Shown here: positions 18,267 to 26,924 of the stretch, piece by piece
Layout: every line of letters begins with the position of its first letter
Position numbering within the stretch: the first letter of the stretch is position 1
Assembly (NCBI GenBank): GCA_958296445.1
Contig: OY282565.1
Span: 1,405,936-1,469,935, forward strand
Length of the DNA stretch: 64,000 bases
Direction of reading: 5' to 3'
Source: an uncultured Dehalococcoidia bacterium
GTDB taxonomy: Bacteria; Chloroflexota; Dehalococcoidia; Lucifugimonadales; UBA3495
Translations under genes and position numbers: made by a program
The notes under the pieces: model-generated
What the model was told of the DNA's origin: nothing
Databases searched by the model: none
The model's input: only the letters and a program-made list of their open reading frames with translations

Positions 18267-19835
18267 ATGAACGCCCACGACCTCTATGTTGTTTCGCCGT
18301 ATCTGGCTATGGCCGGAGCGGCGGCGCTGGTTATCATTCTTGACCTGTTTCTGCCGGTTTCGGGGCGGGGGGGCCGGGGCCGGGGGCTGCTGCCCTATGC
18401 GGCTTTTTTGTTGCTGGCCGGGCCTTTCGTTCTCAGCCTGATACAGTTTTATGACTTGGGGGACGCCGCCAATCTGGTGCGCGGCGGCGATGCTGGGTCG
18501 GACGGGGCGGAAGCGAGCATACTGCTGGGCAGCCTGTCGGTGGATCGGTTCGCGCTGTTTTTCAACTTTCTGGTGACCGGAGCGGCGGCGCTGGTGGTGC
18601 TGGCGTCCACCGAATACGTGCGGCTGATGCCCCGGTTCCAGGGCGAGTATTTCGGGCTGCTGCTCTTTTCGGCCACCGGAATGATGCTGCTGGCCGCGGC
18701 TACCGAGCTGATAACCATATACGTTGCGCTGGAGCTTACCACCCTGCCGCTGGCGGCGCTGGGGGCTTTCCTGCTGAACGGACGCTCCAGCGAGGCGGGG
18801 ATAAAGTTTCTGATTATCGGGGCGATAAGCTCGGCTTTGATGCTCTACGGAATGGCGCTGGTGTTCGGCTTTACCGGCAGCACTCAGCTATCGGACATAT
18901 CTAGCGCGGTGGCGCGGGCGGGCGGCGGCGGTGCTTTCGGCAACTATGCGCTGCTGGTGGGTCTGGTGTTGCTGGTGGCCGGGTTCGGCTTCAAGATTTC
19001 CGCCGCGCCCTTTCAGATGTGGGTGCCGGACGTATACGAAGGGGCGCCGACGCCGGTGGTGGCGTTCCTGTCAGTAGCCAGCAAGGCCGCCGGGTTCGCG
19101 GTGTTGTTGCGGGTGATGTTCACCGGGTTCTTTGATGTGTCGCTGGACTGGGCGGTTCTTATGGCGGCGCTGGCGGCGGCCTCTATGACCATCGGCAACG
19201 TGGTGGCTATCGCGCAGAGCAACATCCGGCGTCTGTTCGGATACAGCACCATTGCCCACGCCGGTTATCTGCTGGTGGGGGTGGCCGCCGGGGTGGGGAC
19301 GGCGCAGAGCGGGCCGGAGACGCCGGTGTTCGCGTCCATCGGCCCGGACAGCGTATTGTTCTACCTGGGGGCTTATACCGCGGCCAACCTTACCGCTTTC
19401 TTTGCCATCGCCGCCATCGGCCAGCGGGTAGGGGGCGACCGCATCAGCGACTACGCCGGGCTGGTCACCCGCTCTCCGGGGCTGGCAATAATCTTGGCCT
19501 TGGCCCTGATTGCGCTCATCGGAGTGCCGCCTACGGGAATTTTCATCGCCAAGCTCTATGTGTTCACCGCGGCGGTGGACAGCGGGCTGGCCTGGCTGGC
19601 GATAGTCGGGGTGGTCAACAGCGCGGTATCGGCCTATTACTATGTGCGAATCATCCGCGTGATGTTTTTGGGGCAGCCCCCGGCGATTTATCAGGACGGG
19701 GGGGCGCGTTCCGCCCGGAGTGCGGCTCCGTGGGCCGCGATGGGGCTGGCCGCCGCCGCGCTGGTGTTTATGGGGGTGGCCCCCGGCTTCGTGATGGGGG
19801 CGGCCGGCGCGGCGGTGCGGGCGCTGGGGGTGTAG
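18267..19835 (+). CDS. nuoN: NADH-quinone oxidoreductase subunit N
   Basis: Third antiporter-like subunit, 522 residues. Conserved features: YVALELTTLPLAALGAFL, FGFKISAAPFQMWVPDVYEGAPTPVVAFLSVASKAAGF and NIRRLFGYSTIAHAGYLLVG. It closes the complex I cluster 7 nt after nuoM. No nuoE, nuoF or nuoG follows; the next genes are a toxin-antitoxin remnant. Confidence 0.96.
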   Translation: MNAHDLYVVSPYLAMAGAAALVIILDLFLPVSGRGGRGRGLLPYAAFLLLAGPFVLSLIQFYDLGDAANLVRGGDAGSDGAEASILLGSLSVDRFALFFNFLVTGAAALVVLASTEYVRLMPRFQGEYFGLLLFSATGMMLLAAATELITIYVALELTTLPLAALGAFLLNGRSSEAGIKFLIIGAISSALMLYGMALVFGFTGSTQLSDISSAVARAGGGGAFGNYALLVGLVLLVAGFGFKISAAPFQMWVPDVYEGAPTPVVAFLSVASKAAGFAVLLRVMFTGFFDVSLDWAVLMAALAAASMTIGNVVAIAQSNIRRLFGYSTIAHAGYLLVGVAAGVGTAQSGPETPVFASIGPDSVLFYLGAYTAANLTAFFAIAAIGQRVGGDRISDYAGLVTRSPGLAIILALALIALIGVPPTGIFIAKLYVFTAAVDSGLAWLAIVGVVNSAVSAYYYVRIIRVMFLGQPPAIYQDGGARSARSAAPWAAMGLAAAALVFMGVAPGFVMGAAGAAVRALGV

Positions 19836-19925
19836 GCGGGACAGCCGGGGCGATTGATTATGGGGCGGGCGTGTTATTATTGGCCCATAACGATTGGGGG
19901 GCCGTAACGGTTGAGAGGTGCGCTA

Positions 19926-20189
19926 GTGGGCAGCATTGCGATAGGCCATATAGACGACGGGCTGATTGGGCGGCTGCGCCAGCGGGCCGCCGAAAATGGC
20001 CGCACGGTGGAGGAGGAGGCGCGGGAAATTCTGTGCGCGGCGGCCCGGCTGATGCCGGAGGCGGCTAAGGATGCTCGCACGGGGAGGGAATTGTATGAGG
20101 AGATACGGGCGATAGTGGAACCTCTGGGGGGCATTGAATTGGAGCTGCCGCCCCGCGTCTGTTGCGAACACGTCTGTTCCGTCCGTTAG
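19926..20189 (+). CDS. FitA/VapB-like ribbon-helix-helix antitoxin (copy 1)
   Basis: Eighty-seven residues. The start GSIAIGHIDDGLIGRLRQRA followed by NGRTVEEEAREILCAA is the FitA-type ribbon-helix-helix DNA-binding domain; the C-terminal half would wrap the toxin. GTG at 19926 is chosen because it follows GAGAGG and starts the conserved strand. Its partner toxin is cut after 11 codons by a duplication (see 20195-20245). It is nearly identical at DNA level to copy 2, so the duplication is recent. Confidence 0.8.
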   Translation: MGSIAIGHIDDGLIGRLRQRAAENGRTVEEEAREILCAAARLMPEAAKDARTGRELYEEIRAIVEPLGGIELELPPRVCCEHVCSVR

Positions 20190-20194
20190 CGGGA

Positions 20195-20245
20195 ATGATT
20201 ATTTTGGACACAAACGTCGTTTCCGAAACGATTGGGGGGCCGTAA
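20195..20245 (+). pseudogene. FitB-like PIN toxin, head fragment
   Basis: Reads MIILDTNVVSE, the first strand of a PIN domain including the catalytic Asp, then runs into the start of duplication unit 2 (TIGGP) and stops. Sixteen codons remain. It cannot be functional. Confidence 0.85.
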
Positions 20246-20264
20246 CGGGTTGAGAGGTGCGCTA

Positions 20265-20543
20265 GTGGGCAGCATTGCGATAGGCCAGATAGACGACGGG
20301 CTGATTGGGCGGCTGCGCCAGCGGGCCGCCGAAAATGGCCGGACGGTGGAGGATGAGGCGCGGGAAATTCTGTGCGCGGCGGCCCGGTTGATGCCGGAGG
20401 CGGCTAAGGATGCTCGCACTGGGAAAGAATTGTACGAGGAGATACGGGCGATATATGAGCCCTTGGGCGGGCGCAACTTGGAACTGCCGCTCCGTTCCCG
20501 CGTCTGCTGCGAACACGTCTGTTCCGTCGGCCAGCAGGAATGA
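20265..20543 (+). CDS. FitA/VapB-like ribbon-helix-helix antitoxin (copy 2)
   Basis: Ninety-two residues, differing from copy 1 at only a few positions plus a slightly longer tail (LPLRSRVCCEHVCSVGQQE). The Arc/FitA-type N-terminus GSIAIGQIDDGLIGRLRQRAA is intact. Its stop overlaps the start of the truncated toxin (ATGA), the coupling normally seen in such pairs. With the toxin broken, both antitoxins may be leftovers or may protect against related toxins elsewhere. Confidence 0.8.
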   Translation: MGSIAIGQIDDGLIGRLRQRAAENGRTVEDEAREILCAAARLMPEAAKDARTGKELYEEIRAIYEPLGGRNLELPLRSRVCCEHVCSVGQQE

Positions 20544-20716
20544 TTATTTTGGACACAAACGTTGTTTCCGAACTGATTGCCCCTGAACCTGCTCCAAATG
20601 TCGTGGCCTGGATTGCCGGACAGATACGGACGGACTTGTATATTACTTCCGTTAATGTAGCGGAACTTTTGGCCGGTTCTGAAGGGGGTTTACGGGATGC
20701 GGAATTGAGGTGGTGA
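20540..20716 (+). pseudogene. FitB-like PIN-domain toxin, C-terminally truncated
   Basis: Fifty-eight residues: MIILDTNVVSELIAPEPAP, then VVAWIAGQ and ITSVNVAELLAG, which are the first two acidic sites of a PIN RNase (D5 and the E of VAELL). A complete FitB is about 140 residues; this one runs out at DAELRW just before a palindromic repeat at 20744. The second half with the remaining catalytic Asp residues is missing. Confidence 0.82.
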
Positions 20717-20743
20717 ATCCGTGGGATGACTAGCCGGGGGGCT

Positions 20744-20770
20744 GGATTCCCGCTTTCGCGGGAATGACGG
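20744..20770. repeat. ATTCCCGCTTTCGCGGGAAT palindrome
   Basis: Another member of the 6.2 kb family, followed to about 20835 by GGGACTGCGGTGGTGATGG-type tandem pieces. It lies at the broken end of the PIN toxin, so repeat insertion and loss of the toxin tail may be linked. Confidence 0.85.
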
Positions 20771-20880
20771 GGGACTGCGGTGGTGATGGGGGACTTCGGG
20801 AATGACGGGGGATTGCGGTGGTGATGGGGGGGCGGACTTGTGGGAAATTGAGCTGGGGTAAGTAAGGAGAACATTGTAGC

Positions 20881-21366
20881 ATGAACCCGGATACTACATC
20901 CGTCATTAGGGATATATTCGTAATGGTGGCCGCGGGGGTGTTTGTTGCGCTGGGTGCGGCCCTTTTCGTGTTGATATTGAAGCTGTACCGGCCGCTGCGG
21001 GAGATTGTTGATAATGCCGTTAGGGCGAGCGGGAATCTGCGCCGGATAACCGAGGATTTCGCCGGGGTTTCCGGGGAAACCGCCGACAACATCGCTCAAA
21101 CTTCCCGCAATCTGGTGGAGCTTACCGAGAATGCCAAGAATGGAACGGAGGAGTTTTCGGGCGCTGCCCATACGATACGCCAAGCCTCGGATGACGTTGC
21201 CGCGGTGACCGGAACTGCGGCTAGGGTAGCCGAAATAGTGGGCCATATCGCCCCGCCGGGAGCGTCCGCCGGGGCCGTCGTCGCCGGGGTAGGGCCGCTG
21301 TTACGGATGGTTAGGGGGATGTTGGGAGAGAACCGCAGGAGCGGGGGCGGCGAGGCCGAGCAGTAG
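20881..21366 (+). CDS. Membrane-anchored coiled-coil protein, DUF948-like
   Basis: 161 residues: one N-terminal transmembrane helix (about residues 10-35, DIFVMVAAGVFVALGAALFVLIL), then a long amphipathic helical stretch (IVDNAVRASGNLRRITEDF...) resembling the signal-relay helices of chemoreceptors and DUF948. A Gly/Ala-rich segment and a basic tail follow. Function unknown. It is preceded by a clear AAGGAG site. It stands alone between repeats. Confidence 0.7.
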   Translation: MNPDTTSVIRDIFVMVAAGVFVALGAALFVLILKLYRPLREIVDNAVRASGNLRRITEDFAGVSGETADNIAQTSRNLVELTENAKNGTEEFSGAAHTIRQASDDVAAVTGTAARVAEIVGHIAPPGASAGAVVAGVGPLLRMVRGMLGENRRSGGGEAEQ

Positions 21367-21426
21367 AATAGCCGGCGGTTCCCAAAGACGGAGGTATGAG
21401 AAAATCGCGAAATTACTTCCGCTGTC

Positions 21427-21494
21427 TGTCATTCTGAGCAAAGCGAAGAATCCCGGCTTGGGCGGTGAGACCCTTCGCTTTGCTCAGGGTGACA
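21427..21494. repeat. TGTCA-bounded 68-bp palindromic element
   Basis: Begins TGTCATTCTGAGCAAAGCG and ends with its near-complement CGCTTTGCTCAGGGTGACA. Outside it, AAATCGCGAAATTA and AAATTCGCAATTTTC form a second inverted pair (about 21400-21515). Likely a miniature mobile or REP-like element. Confidence 0.85.
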
Positions 21495-21613
21495 AAGGGG
21501 AAATTCGCAATTTTCTCTGGGTATGGCCGCCCGTTGGGGGGTTAGGGGGATCCGTTGGCGCAGGGGCGCGGTTTCGCATAATCTCCGCCTGAATCCGGGG
21601 CGTTAAGGACGCG

Positions 21614-22456
21614 ATGAACAACGTTGGCATCATCTACAACAACCGCATTCCCGAGGCCCTTGACCTCAGTATGGCGATTCTGCACGAACTGAACCTGTCC
21701 GAGGGCAGTTGGTATTCGCCCGCCGAGAACCTGGAGTCGCTGGGGCCGCGGGCCGAGGGAACGGAGCTGGTGATTACCGTGGGCGGCGACGGCACGATTC
21801 TGCGGGCGGCCCGGTTCGCTGCGCCGGCCGGGATTCCGATGGTGGGCATCAATATGGGCCGGTTGGGGTTTATGACCGAGCTGACGGTTGACGAGGCTAT
21901 GCCGCGCCTGCCCGCCTACCTCAAGGGCGGTCATCGGATTGATGAGCGCAATATGCTTCAGGCCACGGTCACGCGGGGCGGCTCGACGCTGAAGCAGGGG
22001 CCGTATCACGCTCTCAACGATTTCGTGGTGGCCCGGGGGGCGGCTTCCCGCGTGGTGTCTTTGGCGGGAACCATTGACGGCGCTCAGGTTTCCACCTTTC
22101 GCGCCGACGGGCTGATACTGTCCACCGCGACGGGCAGCACCGGCTATAATCTGGCCGTGGGCGGCCCGATTCTTGACCCGGAGTCCGATGCCCTAGTGCT
22201 GAAAACCGTGGCGGCGCACATGGGTTTGACCGCGGCGCTGGTGCTGCGCTCCGGGGCCGAGGTGTCGCTGCAACTGGAAGGCTACCAGCCGGCCGTCCTG
22301 AGCGTGGACGGCTACGAGGATTATGAGCTCCAGCCCGGCGATAGGGTGGAGCTGTCGCAAAGCCCCTACAAGGCCACTTTCCTGCGGGCCAACCCGCCGT
22401 CTTACTTTTTTGGCACTCTCACCCGCCGCCTTGGATTCAGCATCCGGGGTCAATAG
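21614..22456 (+). CDS. nadK: NAD kinase
   Basis: Phosphorylates NAD to NADP. The GGDGT motif (residues 57-61), GRLGFMTEL, LNDFVV and TGSTGYNLAVGGPIL are all in order, with the C-terminal VSVDG-like strand. 280 residues is normal. It is followed 12 nt later by the Nudix hydrolase gene, so the two NAD/ADP-ribose-related genes probably share a transcript. Confidence 0.95.
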   Translation: MNNVGIIYNNRIPEALDLSMAILHELNLSEGSWYSPAENLESLGPRAEGTELVITVGGDGTILRAARFAAPAGIPMVGINMGRLGFMTELTVDEAMPRLPAYLKGGHRIDERNMLQATVTRGGSTLKQGPYHALNDFVVARGAASRVVSLAGTIDGAQVSTFRADGLILSTATGSTGYNLAVGGPILDPESDALVLKTVAAHMGLTAALVLRSGAEVSLQLEGYQPAVLSVDGYEDYELQPGDRVELSQSPYKATFLRANPPSYFFGTLTRRLGFSIRGQ

Positions 22457-22468
22457 GAGATATTCGTT

Positions 22469-23038
22469 TTGGCTGATACCGATACCGGATCCGGGCCGGT
22501 CCAGTTTGAGAATACCATCGAAAGCTCCCGCCCTTTCGACGGGCGCATTTTCAGTGTGCGGGTGGACACGGTGGAGCTGCCCAGCGGGCGGCGCACCATC
22601 CGCGAGGTGGCGGAACATTCCGACGCCGTTTGTATGATTCCGGTGGACGGCGAGGGCAACGTTCTGCTGGTGCGCCAGTACCGCAAGCCCACCGAGTCGT
22701 CGCTGCTGGAGGCCCCGGCGGGCGGCGTGGAGGCCGGGGAGGTTTCCGAGGATACGGTGCTGCGGGAATTGCAGGAAGAAGTGGGCTATACCGCGGCCCA
22801 TCTGCGCCATCTAGCCAGCTTCTGGGTCGCCCCCGGATGGGCCACCGAGCGGATGCACGCCTACTTGGCAACGGGGTTGACGCCATCCAAGCTGTCCGCC
22901 GATGATGACGAAAATATCCAAGTGGTGCGGGTTCCCTTCGCCGACGCCGTGGGTATGGTTCACACCGGCGAGATTCACGACGGCAAGACCATCGCCGCCC
23001 TGCTGCTGGCCCAGCCCCTGCTGGATTTGCCGCAGTAG
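22469..23038 (+). CDS. Nudix hydrolase, ADP-ribose pyrophosphatase type
   Basis: The Nudix box reads GGVEAGEVSEDTVLRELQEEVGY. With the preceding LLVRQYRKPTESSLLEAPAG and the downstream FWVAPGWATERMHAYLA, it is close to ADP-ribose pyrophosphatases, which hydrolyse ADP-ribose to AMP and ribose 5-phosphate. 189 residues. TTG start at 22469 behind TAGGAGATATTCG. Linked to nadK. Confidence 0.9.
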   Translation: MADTDTGSGPVQFENTIESSRPFDGRIFSVRVDTVELPSGRRTIREVAEHSDAVCMIPVDGEGNVLLVRQYRKPTESSLLEAPAGGVEAGEVSEDTVLRELQEEVGYTAAHLRHLASFWVAPGWATERMHAYLATGLTPSKLSADDDENIQVVRVPFADAVGMVHTGEIHDGKTIAALLLAQPLLDLPQ

Positions 23039-23137
23039 CGGGCGGTTGCGGCTGCCCGGATTCCGGCGCCATTAGTACGCCGCCATTAACCCGTTGCCCT
23101 TTGCCAGCGCCATTCGTCCGAAAGCGAGGATGCCGAG

Positions 23138-23983
23138 ATGCAAGCCATTGATATGCACGTTCATGTGCCGCGGGAGCCGGGGTTGCCGGAAATCGAGATT
23201 GAGGCGGAGCTGCTGCGATACTTTCGCGCTCCGACGCCGCCCAGCGACCCGGCGGATATGGCGGCCAAGTTCCGGGATATGGATTTGTTCGGGGTGATTT
23301 TTTCGGTGGACACCACCACCAACACCGGGGAAAAGCCCGACAGCAACGATTGGGTGGCGAGCATCGTCGAGGCGCACCCGGAGCAGTTTATGGGGTTCGC
23401 CAGCGTTGACCCGTGGCTGGGCAAGGCGGCCTGCTACGAGCTGGAGCGGTCGGTGAAAGAGCTGGGGCTGCGGGGCCTGAAGCTGCATCCGGTGCATCAG
23501 GCGTTCTTTCCCAACGACACCCGGTTTTATCCGCTGTACGAAGTGGCCGACGGGCTGGGTATTCCGGTGCTGTTTCACTCCGGTTTTGCCGGGGCGGGTT
23601 CCGGCACGCCCGGCGGCAGCGGGCTGAAGCTGAAGTACAGCCAGCCCATTCCCTGCTTTGACGATGTGGCCGCCGACTTTCCCAACTTGACCATCATTAT
23701 GGCCCATCCGGGCTGGCCGTGGGTGGATGAGCAAATCGCCGTGGCGTTGCATAAGTCCAACGTGTTTCTGGATTTGTCGGGCTGGATGCCCCGGTTTATC
23801 CCGGAGCAGTTGATTCGGGAGACCAATACCCGGCTGCAAGACAAGGTGATGTTCGGTTCGGACTATCCCTTTATCCAGCCCGACCGCTGGCTGCACGATT
23901 TCAACAACCTGGAAATCCGGGAGCAGGTTTTGCCCAAGGTGCTGATTGAGAACGCCCGGCAGGCGTTGAAAATTCCGGTGTAG
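23138..23983 (+). CDS. Amidohydrolase-2 family metal-dependent hydrolase
   Basis: 281-residue TIM-barrel hydrolase. MQAIDMHVHVPREPG carries the HxH metal motif. LRGLKLHPVHQAF, PVLFHSGF, IIMAHPGWPWVDE and VMFGSDYPFIQPDRW mark the later strands with the conserved His and Asp. It resembles the aminocarboxymuconate-semialdehyde decarboxylase / gamma-resorcylate decarboxylase branch, so a decarboxylase is as likely as a hydrolase. It stands alone between intergenic gaps. Confidence 0.88.
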   Translation: MQAIDMHVHVPREPGLPEIEIEAELLRYFRAPTPPSDPADMAAKFRDMDLFGVIFSVDTTTNTGEKPDSNDWVASIVEAHPEQFMGFASVDPWLGKAACYELERSVKELGLRGLKLHPVHQAFFPNDTRFYPLYEVADGLGIPVLFHSGFAGAGSGTPGGSGLKLKYSQPIPCFDDVAADFPNLTIIMAHPGWPWVDEQIAVALHKSNVFLDLSGWMPRFIPEQLIRETNTRLQDKVMFGSDYPFIQPDRWLHDFNNLEIREQVLPKVLIENARQALKIPV

Positions 23984-24053
23984 GGCGGAATCGGTTACGC
24001 AATGGCGCAATGACGCTATGGCCGGGATGGTTGGGGTGAAAGGCCGGTTTTTG

Positions 24054-24062
24054 TGGTATAGT
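24054..24062 (+). promoter_or_regulatory. Extended -10 for the sdh operon
   Basis: TGGTATAGT, 85 nt upstream of the sdhA start codon; the sdhA ribosome site GGGAGGAATT is well placed further down. Confidence 0.5.
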
Positions 24063-24147
24063 ATTGCGCGGCTTGGGATTGCGTCCGGCCGGTCAGGCGG
24101 CCGGGGCGTCGTCCGGGCTAGGAACAATCGGGAGGAATTAGGGCAAT

Positions 24148-25827
24148 ATGCTGGAGCATGATGTCCTGGTAATCGGCGCCGGGCTTGCCGGTATGCGGGC
24201 CGCGATAGCCGCTCGCGCCAACGGCGCCAGCACGGCGATTATCAGCAAAGTCCACCCCGTCCGCAGCCACTCCAACGCGGCCCAGGGCGGTATCAACGCG
24301 GCCCTCACCGACCGCGGCGACGATTGGGAAGACCACGCCTACGACACGGTCAAGGGCAGCGATTTCCTCGGCGACCAGGACGCCATCGAAGTGATGTGCC
24401 GTTCCGCGGGCCGCGCTCTGATTGATATGGAGCATTTCGGCGTCACCTTTAACCGGGACGACGAGGGGTATCTGGGAACCCGCGCTTTCGGGGGCCAGCG
24501 CCGCGCCCGCACCTTCTTTGTCGGCGACTTCACCGGGCAGGCGCTGCTTCACGTGATGTTTGAGCAGCTTATCAAGTCCGGCGTCCGCCGCTATGAGGAG
24601 TGGTTTGTAACCTCGCTCATCATTGAGGACGGCCAGGTCTGCGGGGTTATGGCCTTGGAGATTCGCACCGGGCAGGTCTACGCCATTCGCGCCAAGACGG
24701 TCATATTCTGCACCGGCGGATTGGGCCGGGTGTTTGAGCCCAGCACCAACGCCCTGATCGTCACCGGCGACGGCATGGCTCTGGCCTACAACGCCGGGGC
24801 CCAGTTGATGGATATGGAGATGGTGCAGTACCACCCGACCACGCTGGCGGGCAGCGGCGTGCTGATTTCCGAGGCGGCCCGGGGCGAGGGCGCCTATCTG
24901 CTGGACAAGAACGGCGAGCGGTTTATGCAGAGGTACGCGCCCAATATGATGGAGCTGGCATCCCGGGATGTGGTTTCCCGCGCCGAGCAGACGGAAATCA
25001 ACGCGGGCAACGGCATCAACGGCTGTGTCATGCTGGACTGCCGCCACTTGGGCGAGTCGCTGATTATGGAGAAGCTCAGCCAGATTCGGGAAATCGGCAT
25101 AGACTTGGCCGGGGCCGATATGATCCGCGAACCCATACCCATCCGCCCCGGGATGCACTATATGATGGGCGGCATCAAGACCGACGTAGACGGGCTAACC
25201 AATCTGCCGAGGGTCTACGCGGCCGGGGAATGCGCCTGCGTCAGCGTCCACGGCGGCAACCGGCTGGGGGCCAACTCGCTGCTGGATACCATCGTGTTTG
25301 GCGAGCGTTCCGGCAACCACGCCGCCGAAGCCGCCCGCAGCGTTGACTACGTGGAGTTCAATGTCGAGCAGGCGGTCAGGAAAGAGGAGCGGCGGATTCA
25401 GGAGCTGCTGGACCGTCCGGTAAACGGCGACCGCATCGCCAGCATCCGCTTGGGGATGGGCGAGTCAATGAACCGCAACCTAGCCGTATTCCGCAACCAG
25501 GAAGGGATGGAGGAATCGCTGGGGGATTTGGAGCAGCTTCAGGAACGCTACAAGACGGCGCCGGTGGAGAACAAGGGCAAGATTTTCAACACCGACTTGG
25601 TGTTTGCGCTGGAGCTGGGCTTTATGCTGGACTGCGCCCCGCCCATCGTGGTAAGCGCCATTGACCGCAAGGACAGCCGCGGCGCCCAGGCCCGCACCGA
25701 CTATCCCGACCGCGACGACGAAAACTGGATGAAGCATTTGGTAGTGTCCAAAGGCGAAACGGGCCCGGAGATTTCCTACTCGCCGGTAAGCATAACTAGG
25801 TGGACGCCCGAAGAACGGAAGTATTAG
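24148..25827 (+). CDS. sdhA: Succinate dehydrogenase / fumarate reductase flavoprotein subunit
   Basis: 559-residue FAD subunit. VLVIGAGLAGMRAAIAA is the FAD-binding Rossmann loop. H41 in RSHSNAAQGGINAAL is the residue that binds FAD covalently. HPTTLAGSGVLISEAARGEG and MQRYAPNMMELASRDVVSRA form the active site. The direction of the reaction cannot be decided from sequence; succinate oxidation is likely given the TCA genes nearby. First gene of sdhA-sdhB-sdhE. Confidence 0.94.
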   Translation: MLEHDVLVIGAGLAGMRAAIAARANGASTAIISKVHPVRSHSNAAQGGINAALTDRGDDWEDHAYDTVKGSDFLGDQDAIEVMCRSAGRALIDMEHFGVTFNRDDEGYLGTRAFGGQRRARTFFVGDFTGQALLHVMFEQLIKSGVRRYEEWFVTSLIIEDGQVCGVMALEIRTGQVYAIRAKTVIFCTGGLGRVFEPSTNALIVTGDGMALAYNAGAQLMDMEMVQYHPTTLAGSGVLISEAARGEGAYLLDKNGERFMQRYAPNMMELASRDVVSRAEQTEINAGNGINGCVMLDCRHLGESLIMEKLSQIREIGIDLAGADMIREPIPIRPGMHYMMGGIKTDVDGLTNLPRVYAAGECACVSVHGGNRLGANSLLDTIVFGERSGNHAAEAARSVDYVEFNVEQAVRKEERRIQELLDRPVNGDRIASIRLGMGESMNRNLAVFRNQEGMEESLGDLEQLQERYKTAPVENKGKIFNTDLVFALELGFMLDCAPPIVVSAIDRKDSRGAQARTDYPDRDDENWMKHLVVSKGETGPEISYSPVSITRWTPEERKY

Positions 25828-25847
25828 GAATAGAAAGGAAACGGACG

Positions 25848-26816
25848 ATGAACGTCACCATCAGGGTGCGGCGTCAAGACCCGGAATCGGAAAGCGCCGC
25901 GCCTTTCTGGCAGGACTACCCGCTGGAAATCGAAGACAACGCCACCGTCCTTGACGCCCTGATAAAGATAAGGGAAGACATTGACGGCACCCTGAGCCTG
26001 CGCTGCTCCTGCCGCAGTTCCATCTGCGGCTCCTGCGCTATGCGAATCAACGGCCAGGCCGGTCTGGCCTGCAAGACGCAGGCCGCCGCGTCGCTCAAGG
26101 CGGGCGACATAATCGAGGTTGAACCGGCCGGAAATATGCCGGTCATCAAAGACTTGGTGGTCAACTTCGACCTTTTCTGGAACAAGATTATGGAGGTCGA
26201 ACCCTATCTCCAGCCGCAGGGCCCGGAGCCTGAGCAGGAATACGTGGTTTCCAACGAGTCAATGCTCCACTTGTCGGGCGTCACTGCCTGCATTATGTGC
26301 GGGGCCTGCGTGTCCGACTGCACGGTGATGGAAGTTGACCCGTCATTCCTCGGCCCGGCGGCCTTGGCCAAGGCGTACCGCTTCACCGCCGACCCCCGGG
26401 ACGGCGACGATGCCGGGGTGTCCAAGGAACGGCTGGAGCAGTTGAACGGGCCTTCGGGGATGTGGGACTGCACCCGCTGTCTGGAGTGCGTCCAGGCTTG
26501 TCCCAAGGGCGTGGCGCCGATGGAGCGCATTATGGCGATGCGCGACCAGGCAATCGCGGCGGGCCTGCGCAACACCAACGGGGCGCGTCACACCGAAGCC
26601 TTTGCCGAATCGGTGGAGCAGACCGGCTCGCTGGACGAGCTGACCCTGGTTCCCAAGTCGCTGGGAATGACCAACGTATCCGGGCTGCTCAGCTACGCCC
26701 CGGTGGCGATCCAGGCGTTGACTCACGGCAAGATGCCGCCCCTGATTCACAAAAAGATAGAGGGCGTCGAAAACGTCCGCCGCCTGTTCGAGAAAGTGGA
26801 CGAAACGGAACGCTAA
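25848..26816 (+). CDS. sdhB: Succinate dehydrogenase iron-sulfur subunit
   Basis: 322 residues from the ATG at 25848, behind AAAGGAAACGG. The N-terminal [2Fe-2S] domain has C53, C55, C60, C63 and C75. The C-terminal part has CIMCGACVSDC and CTRCLECVQACPKG for the [4Fe-4S] and [3Fe-4S] or second [4Fe-4S] cluster. It is about 80 residues longer than enterobacterial SdhB, as in SdhE-linked enzymes. It passes electrons from SdhA to the CCG-domain protein that follows. Confidence 0.94.
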   Translation: MNVTIRVRRQDPESESAAPFWQDYPLEIEDNATVLDALIKIREDIDGTLSLRCSCRSSICGSCAMRINGQAGLACKTQAAASLKAGDIIEVEPAGNMPVIKDLVVNFDLFWNKIMEVEPYLQPQGPEPEQEYVVSNESMLHLSGVTACIMCGACVSDCTVMEVDPSFLGPAALAKAYRFTADPRDGDDAGVSKERLEQLNGPSGMWDCTRCLECVQACPKGVAPMERIMAMRDQAIAAGLRNTNGARHTEAFAESVEQTGSLDELTLVPKSLGMTNVSGLLSYAPVAIQALTHGKMPPLIHKKIEGVENVRRLFEKVDETER

Positions 26817-26924
26817 TCCGCAACGCCTTTCCCGTTGGAGCGGGGCGGCCCCGGTATCTACCCTGTGGGGCGAGGGCGAGGGCAGACGGCAGCATAATCA
26901 TTTCTGAATTAACGGAGACCAGAT

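Larger units (their letters stand above)
19890..20567 (+). repeat. 338-bp tandem duplication of the antitoxin gene
   Basis: The sequence ACGATTGGGGGGCCGTAACG opens unit 1 at 19890 and unit 2 at 20228. Each unit runs through the antitoxin into the first codons of the toxin. The units diverge from each other after TTCCGAA, where unit 1 jumps back to ACGATTG while the real toxin reads CTGATTG, so the junction uses a short GATTG homology. Confidence 0.88.
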
